This document shows positions 33,505 to 44,424 of a DNA stretch of 64,000 nt, piece by piece. The translations under genes were made by a program, and so were the position numbers. This DNA comes from Dichetophora obliterata (Eukaryota > Arthropoda > Insecta > Diptera > Sciomyzidae): assembly GCA_963920525.1 (NCBI GenBank), contig OY986437.1, positions 33,929,563 through 33,993,562 on the forward strand, in the 5' to 3' direction. Every line of letters begins with the position of its first letter. The stretch's first letter is position 1. A model generated the notes under the pieces. It was not told the DNA's origin. It worked only from the letters and a program-made list of their open reading frames with translations, and searched no databases.

Positions 33505-34791
33505 TTGGGGGTTGGAATTAGTTTTAAAGGTTTTCTAAGAGATGGCGTAACTATCAATAGATCGCATCGGGCACACCTGTGACTATATTCATTTCAAAGC
33601 ACATTGTCTAAGCTTCATTTTTCAGTATGTGTCATTCCACTGAAGTGTAAACAACATATATTTTTTTCTCTGTGAACATGTCGACTTTCGTTCCAACAAA
33701 ACGCAATTTGCGGGATGGTTTACTTTTGTGCTTCCATTTGAAGAAAAAAGCGGTTGAAGCACAACGCACGCTTACTGAGGCTTACGGGGACTATGCTCCA
33801 TCGATTTCTACTTGTGAGTACTGGTTCCGTCGGTTTAGAAGTGGTGATTTTGATACGGAAGACAAAGAGCGTCCGGGCCAGCCGAAAAAGTTTGAAGATG
33901 AGGAATTGGAGGCCTTGCTCGATGAAGACCCGTGTCAAACCCTTCAAGAATTGTCAGAATCATTGGGAGTCGACTTATCAACGGTCGGCAAACGCTTGAA
34001 GGCCATGGGAATGATTCAAAAGCAAGGAAATTGGGTGCCGTACCAGTTGAAGCCGAGAGAAGTTGAACGGCGATTTTGCATGTGCGAACAACTGCTTCAA
34101 CGGCATAAAAGGAAGAGTTTTTTGCATCGTATTGTCACTGGCGATGAAAAGTGGATCCATTACGATAATCCTAAGCGAAAAAAATCGTGGGGACCACCCG
34201 GCCATGCATCAACATCGAGGGCCAAGCCGAATATTCATGGCGCCAAGCTTCTGCTGTGTATTTGGTGGGATCAGAAGGGTGTCGTGTACTATGAGCTGCT
34301 AAAACCTAACGAAACCATCACTGGGGAACGCTACCAAAATTATTTGATGCAATTGAGCCGAGCATTAAAGGTTAAACGGCCGGAATATGCCAAAAGACAC
34401 GACAAAGTGGTTTTTCAACATGACAACGCACGGCCACATGTTGCAAGAACCGTCAAGGAAACGTTGGAGGCGCTGAATTGGGATGTGCTACCCCACCCGC
34501 CTTATAGCCCAGACATAGCCCCTTCCGACTACCACCTATTCAGATCGATGACGCATGGCTTGGCTGAGCAGCGCTTCACTTCTTACGAGGATACCAAAAA
34601 ATGGGTCGATTCGTGGATTGCCTCAAAAGACGAATCGTTCTTCCGGCACGGAATCCATATGCTGCCAGAAAGATGGGAAAATGTTGTAGCTAACGATGGA
34701 CAATACTTTGAATAATATACATTGTACCGTTGTTTCTAAATAAATGCTCAAAAACCGAAAAAAAACCTTTAAAATTAATTCCAACCCCCAA
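33505..34791 (+). mobile_element. Mos1-like mariner copy B (1287 bp), apparently intact
   Basis: It has 1287 bp with ~30-bp terminal inverted repeats (TTGGGGGTTGGAATTAGTTT and TTGGGGGTTGGAATTAATTT) and TA on both flanks (33503-33504, 34792-34793). The overall length is within 1 bp of the known Mos1 element. The transposase frame is uninterrupted. Confidence 0.95.
33678..34715 (+). CDS. mariner transposase (Mos1-like), full length
   Basis: This is a cut-and-paste DNA transposase: it binds the element's terminal repeats, excises it and inserts it at TA. It has 345 codons from ATG (33678), the same length as Mos1. An in-frame GTG two codons upstream is not needed. Residues ~1-110 form the paired helix-turn-helix DNA-binding part (CFHLKKKAVEAQRTLTEAYG at 18-37; ALLDEDPCQT; LSESLGVDLSTVGKRLKAMG). 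The linker motif WVPYQL is at 119-124. The catalytic D,D34D triad falls at D156 (TGDEKWI), D249 (QHDNARPH) and D284 (YSPDIAPSDYHLF), the same numbers as in Mos1. The C-terminus LPERWENVVANDGQYFE also matches the family. No stop or frameshift is present, so activity is possible; it cannot be proven from sequence. Confidence 0.95.
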   Translation: MSTFVPTKRNLRDGLLLCFHLKKKAVEAQRTLTEAYGDYAPSISTCEYWFRRFRSGDFDTEDKERPGQPKKFEDEELEALLDEDPCQTLQELSESLGVDLSTVGKRLKAMGMIQKQGNWVPYQLKPREVERRFCMCEQLLQRHKRKSFLHRIVTGDEKWIHYDNPKRKKSWGPPGHASTSRAKPNIHGAKLLLCIWWDQKGVVYYELLKPNETITGERYQNYLMQLSRALKVKRPEYAKRHDKVVFQHDNARPHVARTVKETLEALNWDVLPHPPYSPDIAPSDYHLFRSMTHGLAEQRFTSYEDTKKWVDSWIASKDESFFRHGIHMLPERWENVVANDGQYFE

Positions 34792-34932
34792 TAAGAACTC
34801 ACTGAGCATTATATGTCAATACATTTTTTTATTAAAAATCATTTTTAATGCATGTAAGCCAAAAAGTATTAAAATTTATTGCAAGATATCTAACCGTGTA
34901 TATATCCCAAAATTGTCAGATATTCTTACTTA

Positions 34933-35601
34933 CACTAAAAAAATTTGTTGGTAAAATTTCTACGAATGATATTAGTAAACAAAATATTCGTACATTCTAC
35001 AAATATGCATACAATATGCAAAGTATTTTTATTGTGATATCTTTACGAATTCATTCGTAAAATCTTTCTAATGCCTGATGTAGTATCTACGAATATATTT
35101 GTTTTATATACTAATGATATTCGTAAACAAAAATAAATCAATTCGTATTACTGCATTGTACGAATGATTATTTACATATAAATATAATATTCATAAATTT
35201 GTTACACGAATAACTTCGTAATTTCTTTCATTACATTCGTAGTATTTACTAATACTTTTGTACTATTTACGAATGAAAAATAATATTATTAGTAGAATGT
35301 ACGAATTATTTGTAGAGTTTAAAAAACCTTGTTTGTAGAACAGCTACAGAACATAAGAAACTGTATAATTGTCAAGTGGCTGTAGCCTACTGAAAGAGTG
35401 CGTGGCCCGTAAACTAAAGAGCCGATGTTCAAATCCCAGCTCAGACAGAATTTTTTTTGCTGGTTTTTACGAATAAAATATTCGTAATGTGTACTAATAT
35501 ACGTCGATTCTACGAATCCTGTTCGTGGCTGAAAACTACGAATAAAATTCGTAGAATGGACGCAATTATTAGTAATATTCACACAAAAATATTTTTGAGT
35601 G
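34933..35601. mobile_element. 669-bp TA-flanked MITE rich in TACGAAT motifs
   Basis: It starts CACTAAAAAAATTTG and ends, reversed, CACTCAAAAATATTTTTGTG, with TA on both sides (34931-34932, 35602-35603). Copy iii keeps the empty site ATTCTGACTTAGAAAATAAT. The interior has well over ten TACGAAT/ATTCGTA motifs in both orientations. A tRNA-derived SINE head is nested at 35372-35455. The frame 35319-35633 has no domain. Confidence 0.85.
35372..35455 (+). repeat. tRNA-derived SINE head
   Basis: TGTAGCCTACTGAAAGAGTG, GCGTGGCCC.TAA.CTAAAGA and the B-box ATGTTCAAATCCCAGC, followed by CAGACAGAATTTTTTTT, match the SINE head at 21487. It lies inside the TACGAAT-rich MITE. Confidence 0.65.
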
Positions 35602-35654
35602 TAGGAAATAATTTTGTTTTGTGGTGAAGGCAATCGTGATCGAAACTTACAAAT

Positions 35655-35775
35655 TGCTCGTACAACTATTTTTCCAACTAGCAGAGAATACTGTGCTTCT
35701 CATCAGCGGGTTATATTTGTAATAAAATCCTTACAAAACTCTCTTATGAAAAATAAGACGCGTTGATCAGCATAA
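35655..35775 (+). pseudogene. hAT transposase C-terminal remnant (copy ii)
   Basis: It aligns with the copy iii region encoding PTSIESERCFSSAGYIC (41099-41160) but is more damaged here: TTTTTCCAACTAGCAGAGAA followed by frameshifted ATCAGCGGGTTATATTTG. This is the conserved hAT dimerisation segment (xSxxSERxFSxAG). It is non-functional. Confidence 0.7.
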
Positions 35776-36025
35776 TGCATTACTTTAAAAATAATTAAAA
35801 CAAAAAATTTAATTTTGAAAAGTCTTTTCCAACCTTAATTTGCCTTAAACACAAAAAAAAAAAACATGAAACACCGCCACCAAAAAAAAAAATTTTTTGA
35901 ACATTTATATAATATCTAATTCATTAAACTGTTCTGTATTTTATTTTTTTTATATATTTTTCTTTAAATTAATACAATATTCTATTCATTAATATTATTT
36001 AATTTTACTGTGTTTTTTAACCATA

Positions 36026-36897
36026 AGGGTATTCACAATTGTGTGGTATCGTGGTATTGTATTTTTTTTTGCCATAGTTAAAAAACCACAATTATGAGCA
36101 CTAGAGTGGGGCGATTAGTATGGAAGGAAAAAAGTGTTAATGGGCGCTTCGCGTTTCTGATTTCTGGGATTGTACTGAGCAAAAAAGTCCACTAGACCAT
36201 ACGTCTACAGTGAAAATCGAGCTTCCAGATTTTGACTTGCAGTTTTTTCTCAGAATTTTGTCACGTTTTTTTTTTTTGGATATTTTGGCCTTTAACAGCC
36301 AAACCATTGAGATTTTCGATCCAATACTAAGACAAAAATCTCAATGGTTTGGCTGCTATAGGCCAAAATATCAAAAAAAAAAGCGTGACAAAAGTCTGAG
36401 AAAAAACTGCAAGTCAAAATCTGGAAGCTTGATTTTCACCGTAGACGTATGGTCTAGTGGACTTTTTTGCTCAGTACAATCCCAAGAATCAGAAACACGA
36501 AGCGCCCATTAAGATGTTCAAATCGCCCCACCCTAATGAGCACCCTTTAAAGTAGAATTTTTGGTTGGGAACCTCCCACTTTAGCTTTTTGTTACTATGC
36601 AAATAAATTAACTATCCAATTTTAAATATTTTATTAATATATGGCATAAAAAAGTTTAACTTTCATTTTGAGCTTCCTCCATTTTTGGAATCAGAAAATA
36701 ACTGGCAACGGATAAGTTGTTTATGGAACTTTAAAAATTACGTTCGTTAAACATATCATTCGGCTAATTAAAACTACCACACTTTTGGTTTTTAGAGAGT
36801 TCATGTAAAACAACAAAATAAACCGATCAGTAAAGTGTGGCATCAATACCACGGGTTTTTTTAACTACACTTAAAACAACACAATTGTGAATACCCT
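36026..36897. mobile_element. TA-flanked MITE, AGGGTATTCACAATTGTG ends
   Basis: The inverted ends AGGGTATTCACAATTGTG (36026-36043 and the inverse ending 36897) are flanked by TA (36024-36025, 36898-36899). Copy iii has the left half from about 41951 (AAGGGTATTCGCAATTGTG) and has lost the right end by deletion. So this MITE entered before the two hAT copies separated. Confidence 0.75.
36102..36535. mobile_element. 434-bp near-perfect palindromic foldback element
   Basis: The ends are TAGAGTGGGGCGATT and, reversed, TAGGGTGGGGCGATT. A perfect 8-bp duplication, ATGAGCAC, flanks it (36094-36101, 36536-36543). Copy iii has the empty site AATATGAGCACCCTTTT. The arms are almost fully complementary (for example AGTCCACTAGACCATACGTC, CAGCCAAACCATTGAGATTT) and leave a spacer of about 20 bases near 36316-36336. 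The 100-codon frame 36210-36512 is a by-product of the palindrome. Confidence 0.92.
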
Positions 36898-37115
36898 TAA
36901 TAAGTTTTGTTTTGTTGTTTTTGTTGCTTTATAAATGAATCAATTTATATTTTTTAGTTTCAAGTAATAAATAATAAAAAATTGTTTTAAAAACGTTTTG
37001 AATTATTTATTTCTTAAAGTTTTCAATCCCGAACTAATCCCGGAATCCCTAAATTGAGATTTTCAATCCCGATAATCCCTGGATCGAGAAAAGCTTCCGG
37101 GATTGGACTTCCTTA

Positions 37116-40100
37116 CACATACATATATTGTTTGGTTCTAATTGTGTTCTATAAATATTTGTATGTAAGCCTGGTGAGGTGCATGAATTATGCACGAAAC
37201 GTTGCATCAATAAATAACAAAAAGTTTAAGTGGCTCGCATTTTAATTAACACCGAGCCTTAATTATTTTGCTGCAACAGATCAAAAATCCATATAATTTA
37301 AATAATAATGGAGAGCAAAAATATCACAAACTGAAATAAAATCCGATTATTGTTACGCAGTTTTATTTAAACTCTTAATAGCAACGCTTACATTAAAAAA
37401 ATCGACAAAACCAATGAATTGAGCTTATGACTTGAAATTTCAGGGAGACAACATTTAACCTATTGATTTGGAGTTACTGAAAAAAATAAATTTTTTTAGA
37501 CATTTCTTTGAACAGTTTACTAAACTTAAACAAAGGACTTATTTAGCAAATTATGACGGAAGTGCAAAGCCAAAAGATCAAACTAAAGTTCAACAAATAA
37601 AAGCTCCACTTTAATTGATCTTTCAACCTTTTATATACTTAGATATTTTTTTTAAATGGTGTTGCTTTAAAAACACCTGATATGAAACCGCTCCAATACA
37701 TTTTGTTTATTCTTTGCTTAAGTAAAAGTTAACTGATTTTTCTGAAAATACTAATCTGTTTTATTTTTGTTTTATTGCATTTGGAGCAAAGAAAAGTGTG
37801 AGAGAAAAAATGGTGTTTCGAGAAAATCGAGTTTAAGTTTTTTGAGAGCTTGTAGCTCGTAAACTAATGGCTAAATTTTGCTGATTTTTTTTAAAATTAA
37901 TTTGAAGTTTATTTCAGTGAATGATTAAATTTTTAAAGATATATATTAAATTTAGTTATTTTAAAAAGTCATCTCGGACGTTTATTTTCCGGAATACCAG
38001 AATTTTGATTTTTTCTAAACTTAAAATTTGTGATCTAGGGAGCAAAGTAAGCAATTCCTAAAAAAAATCATCTAAATCGTCTGAGGAAATCACATGTCGG
38101 CGGATAATGGGTTAATGTAGAGTAGGCTGGGTCAAAAAAAATGTTTGATAAACCCCAGTCTAAAACATTCGTTGGCTCATTGTAGTACCCTCCACAAAAG
38201 GATTTTGCTATGTCTTAACCCTTTGCTACCTAGCATTTTATTAAAAAAGTATCTTTCTTGGGCAAAAAAGCACTTTTTGTATGGGCAAGTTTTTTGTTTC
38301 TAAGAATTGTCCAAAACAAAAAATATCATAATAAAGCTTCAAAAATTATTACTGCTCATAAAATTAAAACAAAGTATAATTTTAAATCGAAATCAAAACC
38401 AAAAATTAAAGTCAAAGCCAAAACCAAAATAGATTTATCTCTTTTGTAGAGATCAAAAAAATCTTAAGAATTAATTTTGTGTAAATCGATTGTAATCAAA
38501 TAATATTTAGATAAAAAAATTAAAGCATTTGAAATAATTTTAATATGAACATCACAAAAAACATAAAAATTGTTGCTGTTTACTAAGCTTTGATATGAAC
38601 AATAAATAAAAACTTAATGTTCTAAAAATCAGTTGAAATATTAAATTTCTCTTTGGCTTTTCCGTTGTTCTTAAAAGAATAAATATGTAAATACAGTTCG
38701 AACCAAGAGTTATTCAACTGAAAACAAGAAAACCATTGCGCTACAAACACTCAAGAGATTTGAAAAATAAAGTCAAATAACAACGAAAGAATATTTAAAT
38801 AATATTCTTGGTAAGTAAGACACAATAAGAGCAAACATTTACGCAATGAGCAAAAAAGAGCAAAAAAAGAGTGAAAAACTCTACAGGCTGTTCGACCAAA
38901 ACCCGAACGGGTTCTAGTGAAATGTCAACAAAAAAAAACAGAAATATACCCCTTTGGGAAATACGGCTAATGGTAGCTGCAACAAAAAAAAAAAAAAAAA
39001 AAACACAAAGAACAACTGCAACACGAAGAGGAAAAAATCCCTGCTTGTTTAATTAAATTTGTTTACATTTCAACTTTGTTTTTTTATTTTGATTTTGAGT
39101 TTGTTTTTTTAGTGTTCTTTTTTTATTTGCTCACTGTTATTGTTACGGTCATGTTGACTGCAATGTTTTTCCATCCCTTTTTTTTCCTATTTTTATTTGT
39201 TGGTATTTTATTTACACATACACATCAAATTTAAATAAAATAGATATAGCTAGAAATTGAGTGAAATCAATATCGAATGTAAACATGACAGTCAAAGAGG
39301 CGTAATTGAAATCTGATGAATGTTTTCACTGACATGATATAGATGATGATAAAGCATGCATAGAGGGTAATATGCTAAAAAAAAAATTTTGAAAAAATCA
39401 TTTCTAAATTACGCGATCGAGTGGTTCCTCAATCCGCACAAAGGCAAAGGCAGGGGCTAAAAAATCTGTTCAAATTTCGGACAAATGTTTGCACAAGACA
39501 CAGCTGTTACGCTGCTGTCAAAGTTCTTTCACTGCCATCAAGGATATCTCACCATCATCATATCATATGCGACAATCAACATTCAGTCTATGCGCCCGTT
39601 CCATCAATGTTGCTGACAGCTGAATAACCGCGGATCTGCTGCAGATTTCGTTTTGCCTTACTGCGATTAACGCTGACTTTGAACAGGATTAAAAAAAACA
39701 CAACAATAATTATAACAAGAAAAAAGTTAGCAAAATCAAATAGCACATAAAAAAAAACCAAGAGAAAACGCCACCCATTGCGTTGTACTTTGTTGCGGTT
39801 GCAGAATACAGGGCATCACTTTGTTTTTCATGCGGGTGGAAAAGTGATTTCTTCATCGAAGGTTTGATGGATTCTGCATATCGAATGATTTTGACTTTTA
39901 CATTTTGGGTGAGCTTGATTTCATGCATGATTGATGAGCTTTGAATGATTTCGAGGGTATTCATTTAACTAATGCTCTCAGATTGGTGGCTTCATTGTGA
40001 GGTTATCAATTTCGTATCAGCAAATTTTGGATAAAAGTAACAACTTATTTAAGTTCATGAGGTCCATTGTTTATAAAGTCATTTTATGATATATTAAAGA

Positions 40101-40714
40101 TTATGAACCTTATGTCGCAAATCAAAACTTCTAATACGAAGGTTTCTTGTTGGACAGGTTAATAATAAAAAATGGTTGGATTTAGAGAAATTGCATTGAC
40201 CTATCAAACAATGCGAGAAAGCGCTTTTTAAATGATTTTTCCAAGTTTGTAAGATATAAGAAACTAAACATTAAAATCAAATTTACAAATATATTGTTTT
40301 ATATAGTGTATAGTGATCTTGAAATTTTTTATAAACTGCGTCCTAAAAACATTTATTTTGTACACGAGAATACTTTCAATTATAAAAAAGTTTTCTTTAG
40401 TTTTAACGTGAAAGCTATAGAAATTTTCTACAAAGTTTTGTCTAAATAAAAAAAAATATTATTTTATAAATGTTTGTTTTACAATTTTTTATCCCCAACA
40501 AAACAAAAAATTTAAAAAAAGCAATTTTGTGTTGCAATTTAACTTTTATTCTAAATTATTTGGAAAAAATAAAATTAATTCTAAGTTAAAACAGGACCAA
40601 TTTATTTAGGCATTAGACCATGTTGAACTTTAAGGTTCTCTTAGAATTTGTATGCATAAAATAGATACCCAGTAGGGAAATATGAAGTCGCTTTTGCCAT
40701 AACTAGCTCAGTAC
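37116..40714. other. AT-rich non-coding stretch
   Basis: No gene is recognised. It contains dispersed repeat D1 copy 2 (37730-37990), poly(A) runs near 38981-39001, and a slightly GC-richer block at 39420-39700 with no identifiable domain. The frames 38258-38449, 38871-39056, 39421-39627 and 39710-39964 are not convincing. Confidence 0.5.
37730..37990 (+). repeat. dispersed repeat D1, copy 2
   Basis: GTGTTTCGAGAAAATCGAG, GAGAGCTTGTAGCTCGTAAA and GAAGTTTATTTCAGTGAATG align with the reverse strand of 24330-24600. No ORF. Confidence 0.65.
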
Positions 40715-40979
40715 CTAGTTGCTAGGGAAGTCAACTAGGGAAGAAATCCGGGATCCCGGGATCCCGAACAATTTAAGCCCTTTTAAATCCCGGGATTGTC
40801 TTTCCTGGATCCCGGGATTTTTAAATAAAAAATTTTCTATTACAAATATTCATGTAAATGCAAATTTAAAGTTGATATGAATATGGAATTAGAAAAACTT
40901 TTATTGAGGCTGAAAAAGATTGTTAGGACGATGAATGAACAAAGACTTTGCAAAGCTTTAGAAGAATTTGCAACATCGA

Positions 40980-41175
40980 GAAGCCAGATTTGTTTTTAAA
41001 AATTGTCAAATATTCTGACTTAGAAAATAATTTTGTTTTGTGGTGAAGGCAATCGTGATCGAAACTTACAAATTTCTTACGACTATTGTACAAATATTTT
41101 TCCAACTAGCATAGAATCAGAACGGTGCTTTTCATCTGCGGGTTATATTTGTAATAATATTCGAACAAAACTAAC
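40980..41175 (+). pseudogene. hAT transposase C-terminal remnant (copy iii)
   Basis: The frame around 41099-41175 reads FPTSIESERCFSSAGYICNN then IRTKLTKKNKT, the hAT C-terminal dimerisation motif (xSxxSERxFSxAGxIxxxxRxxL). Upstream, LKIVKYSDLENNFVLW is separated by stops and frameshifts. The catalytic core is not preserved. The product would have been a cut-and-paste transposase; it is inactive here. Confidence 0.8.
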
Positions 41176-41363
41176 CAAAAAAAATAAAACGTGTTGATGT
41201 GCTTAATGTATTACTTTAAAAATAATTAAAACAAAAAATTTAATTTGAAAAGTTTTTTCCAACCTTAAATACAAAAAAACATGAAGACGGTGTAAAAAAA
41301 GTGTAAAATTTATATAGTAATACCTTAAACTGTTCTGTCTTTTTTTATATTTTTGTTCTTTAA

Positions 41364-41891
41364 CCCTTTCAATGGCTAGGATAAACTTAGAACAAAATAA
41401 TTTTTTTGAGGTAATATTCCTATCATTACGGCCCTTAAAAGATGAAAAAAACCTACCTTTCATTTTAAACTGCGCTACTTTCGTTTTACAAACTTGTACA
41501 AAGAAAAAATTATTTTGCTCCTGTTCAGCACAAAGATTTTTTTTATCTCTTAAAGGTTTCTCAACCCTTTAGATCTTTGTGTTTAAGCTCTCTAAATATT
41601 CTTATCATAAAAGCCATAAAAAGATACAAACCACATTAATTTGACCTTTGTCCGGTTGAGTTTTTCTTATAAAATTGGCCAAACAAATATTTGTTTGCTT
41701 TTGTTCGCCACAAAAACAAAAATCCAATTGACTTTAACGTAAAATATATCTCTAAACTTATTTTTATCGTTTTGGTTCATCTTTTTTTCATAGAATCAAA
41801 CGATTAAATTAGAAAAAAGCTTTGCAAAATAAATTCATATGAAAATTACTTTCTGACGTGTCCAATATATTTGGCAAATCCACAGAAAGGG
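41364..41891. mobile_element. 528-bp TTAA-flanked MITE (piggyBac-like)
   Basis: The ends CCCTTTCAATGG and, reversed, CCCTTTCTGTGG are flanked by TTAA on both sides (41360-41363, 41892-41895). Copy ii has the empty site TTTTTCTTTAAATTAATAC near 35960. TTAA duplication with CCC-starting ends is the piggyBac pattern. The frames 41203-41463 and 41372-41572 are not genes. Confidence 0.85.
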
Positions 41892-42341
41892 TTAAATTAA
41901 TAGAATGTGCTAGTCATTAATATTATTTATGTTTTTTGTGTTTATTAAAAATAAGGGTATTCGCAATTGTGTGGTATAGTAGTATGGTTTTTTTTTTTTT
42001 GCCATAGTTGAAAATCACAATATGAGCACCCTTTTAAATAGAATTTGTGGTTGGGAACTTCTCACTATAGCTTTTTGTTACTATGCAAATAAATTAACTA
42101 TCCAATTTGATATATTTTATTAATATATGGCATAAAAAGTTTGTTTTTTATGGGATCCCGGGACTGCGATTTTCAATCCCAATAATCCCGGGATCGAGAA
42201 AAGCTTCCGGGATTGGACTCCCTACTAGTTACCCCTTATGCCATTTCGGGGAGGGTTTTAGTTTTTTTTTTGTTTAGACTTGTATAAATATTATATATTC
42301 TTTCTTTTTTTGGGCTAGTGCATTTAAAATTTCTTACGTGG

Positions 42342-42563
42342 TCACTTCCACTCCCTGTGAACATTAAAAAGAGCTAACCCATTGAGCCTTTCTTCTCCAG
42401 TTTTACGTCTCACGCATGTTTTGAGTCTTCGAAGCGACGAAAACAAGGGTTCGCTTGAAGAGACAGAAACCGGCAACGTTGCACCAATCTTCAGGATTCG
42501 GCTTATTGATGGATATATAACGTATGGATATATAAAAGTAACAGGTCGATTTGTCTGATTCAA
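42342..42563 (-). pseudogene. hAT transposase C-terminal fragment (ZMYM/52-kDa-repressor-like)
   Basis: An open 73-codon frame reads RILKIGATLPVSVSSSEPLF, SSLRRLKTCVRRKTGEERLN and GLALFNVHREWK. This is the C-terminal dimerisation region of the hAT group with the pattern LPVxxxSxExxFSxLxRLKT, then xxxxEERLNGLALxxxHRE. The upstream (5') part is missing, and the following sequence toward 42240 shows only a weak terminal candidate (CATTTCGGGGAGGG). It abuts the right end of hAT copy iii. Same type as the remnant at 21950-22175. Non-functional. Confidence 0.8.
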
Positions 42564-42599
42564 GCAGTGCCTACAAATATGGGGTACAATATATTTTTC

Positions 42600-44420
42600 A
42601 AAATCAATATATACACTGAAAAAATCATCACGTTTTTAAATTCAATACAATGCCTTTAAAATCAATGCATGATTTTTCATACAAAATTTTAAATAATGTT
42701 TCAAGCAGTTTTTTTTACCATTTTTTAACAATATGTTATAAAAAATTTGCATTTTACATATTTCGTCAAAGTAGGAATGAATTCTTTTCAATATGTCGCC
42801 CATTTCACATTGAAGTGTAATATCAGTTGCACTGACCATCTCCGATTTGGCTGGAACGTAACTCAGTCAATTTAAATGCGATTATCGCAAATAGGGTATC
42901 ATTGGAAATTTTATTTTGAGGGAAAAATATTTAGTTTTTGAAAAAATTCAAGTTACATGACCCAATATTAATATCAAAGCTTTATACCATGCCAGCATCA
43001 AGTGCTGTAATTTTTTTCATTATTTTCATTTATTTACGTTCCATTGCCTTTCCAAAGATATGAAATTAAAGTGTGTTCTTTAAAGAAGTTATGCCGTAAA
43101 AACATTTTCAACTAATTCAACTAGTGGTGAAATTTAATGTGAAAAGACTACAATACAAAGAAACTTAAAAATTTTTTTACTTAAATAAAATAAAATTTTT
43201 TTTGCAAAGTACATTTTGGTCCTAAATTTTTTTGCCAAGATGTTTTGGTCCTAATTTATCGGAAAAAAATCAAACTGCATATTTATAAGATTACAACAAC
43301 CTTAACTAGTATTATATAAATTTGGTTTGGTTACAATTTTCCCCCGCTACGGGGATTTCCCTTATTAATGCTCTTTGATTTTTTGTTTAAGATAAATTGG
43401 AACCAAAATATCTTGACGCCGGCTGAAAAGGACTGCTTTCTTTATGCCACCTATCGAAGAAGAGTATGCATTTAAAAATAAACAAAAAATTAATTTTAAA
43501 TATTTTTTATATTATTTACACTGAGGATAAAAACATTCTTTTAAATTAAACCAACAAATGTAAGAATAGAAAAATAACGCTTTTGCGTTTTTTCAAAATA
43601 AAATTTAATATAAGCGCATTAAATTTTCAACTAAAAACTCATTTATTTTTTGTATAATTTTTTCCTATTTTCCTTACACCAACAAAAAATAAGTTACTAT
43701 CTGAGTTTGAATTGAAAAATTATGTGCAGTAGAAATGTGCAGAACTATGACAATAATTGCCAGCTAATTGAGACCAAGCTGAGAAAAAACCCCGATTTTG
43801 CATTTTTAATTTTTAAATCGGTTTAACAAATAATAAACATTAAATGCAATAAAAACTAATTTATTACTTTAATATTTAAAATATTTAAAAATTTTAAGCC
43901 GCAATATCACGCAAACTGCATCGGATGGATTAAAAATATGGTATTTGAGGGGTTCCGGGGGTAGCTAATTACAAATATGACGTCGAAAAAATTAAAAAAA
44001 AATTAAATCAAAAAATAGCGGTTTAAATTTATTGTTTTTAATTTCAGAACAATATTTTAAAATTATGTTTTAAAATATTTGTTTTGAATACTAAAGTTTT
44101 TTAAAGTTATTTTTTAACAAATGTTCTTTAACTGTAAATGTTAACTGAAAAAATATATTTAAAAACATTGTTTTAAAAAAAGACTTTTGTTTTTAATTGA
44201 ACTGTACAAACATTTGAGTTTAAGTTGAATTAAATTTTTTCAAGCTCTATTTCAAAGAAAAATTCATTTAATATGAACACAGTTCCATTAAATTTTAACA
44301 CATATTCCCTCAGTGTACTTAAAAAATTTTTAAGTCTATATATTATAGGCTTTTCACAATAAATATTTTAAATTGAGTCTTTTTATTTTTTTTTTTTTAA
44401 ATGTGAAATGTCATCTATAG
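42600..44420. other. AT-rich non-coding stretch
   Basis: No gene or mobile-element end is recognised. The frame 42642-42839 (-) is AT-driven. Confidence 0.55.
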
Positions 44421-44424
44421 ATCT

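Larger units (their letters stand above)
34865..37115 (+). mobile_element. hAT family H1, copy ii, with three nested insertions
   Basis: It aligns with copy iii (40723-42224): AAAATTGTCAGATATTCTTA, ATTTTGTTTTGTGGTGAAGG, CTTTTTGTTACTATGCAAAT, TATTAATATATGGCATAAAA and the right end CGAGAAAAGCTTCCGGGATT. The left terminus is lost near 34865, next to mariner B. It contains a TA-flanked MITE (34933-35601), a TA-flanked MITE (36026-36897) and, inside the latter, a foldback element (36102-36535). Confidence 0.8.
40723..42224 (+). mobile_element. hAT family H1, copy iii (both ends present)
   Basis: The ends are TAGGGAAGTC and, reversed, TAGGGAGTCC. The 8-bp target duplication is CTAGTTGC/CTAGTTAC (40715-40722, 42225-42232; one mismatch). 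Palindromic GGGATCCCGGGATCCCG motifs lie near both ends (about 40750-40820 and 42150-42192). A TTAA-flanked MITE (41364-41891) is nested inside. Only remnants of the transposase remain. Confidence 0.88.

Noticed and set aside
36210..36512. 100-codon open frame
   Set aside because: It lies entirely inside the palindromic foldback element; both halves encode reverse-complement sequence, so it is a by-product.
36094..36543. 2-bp AG target duplication with CAYTAG ends for the palindrome
   Set aside because: It also fits the empty site, but needs six chance base matches at the borders; the 8-bp ATGAGCAC reading is simpler.
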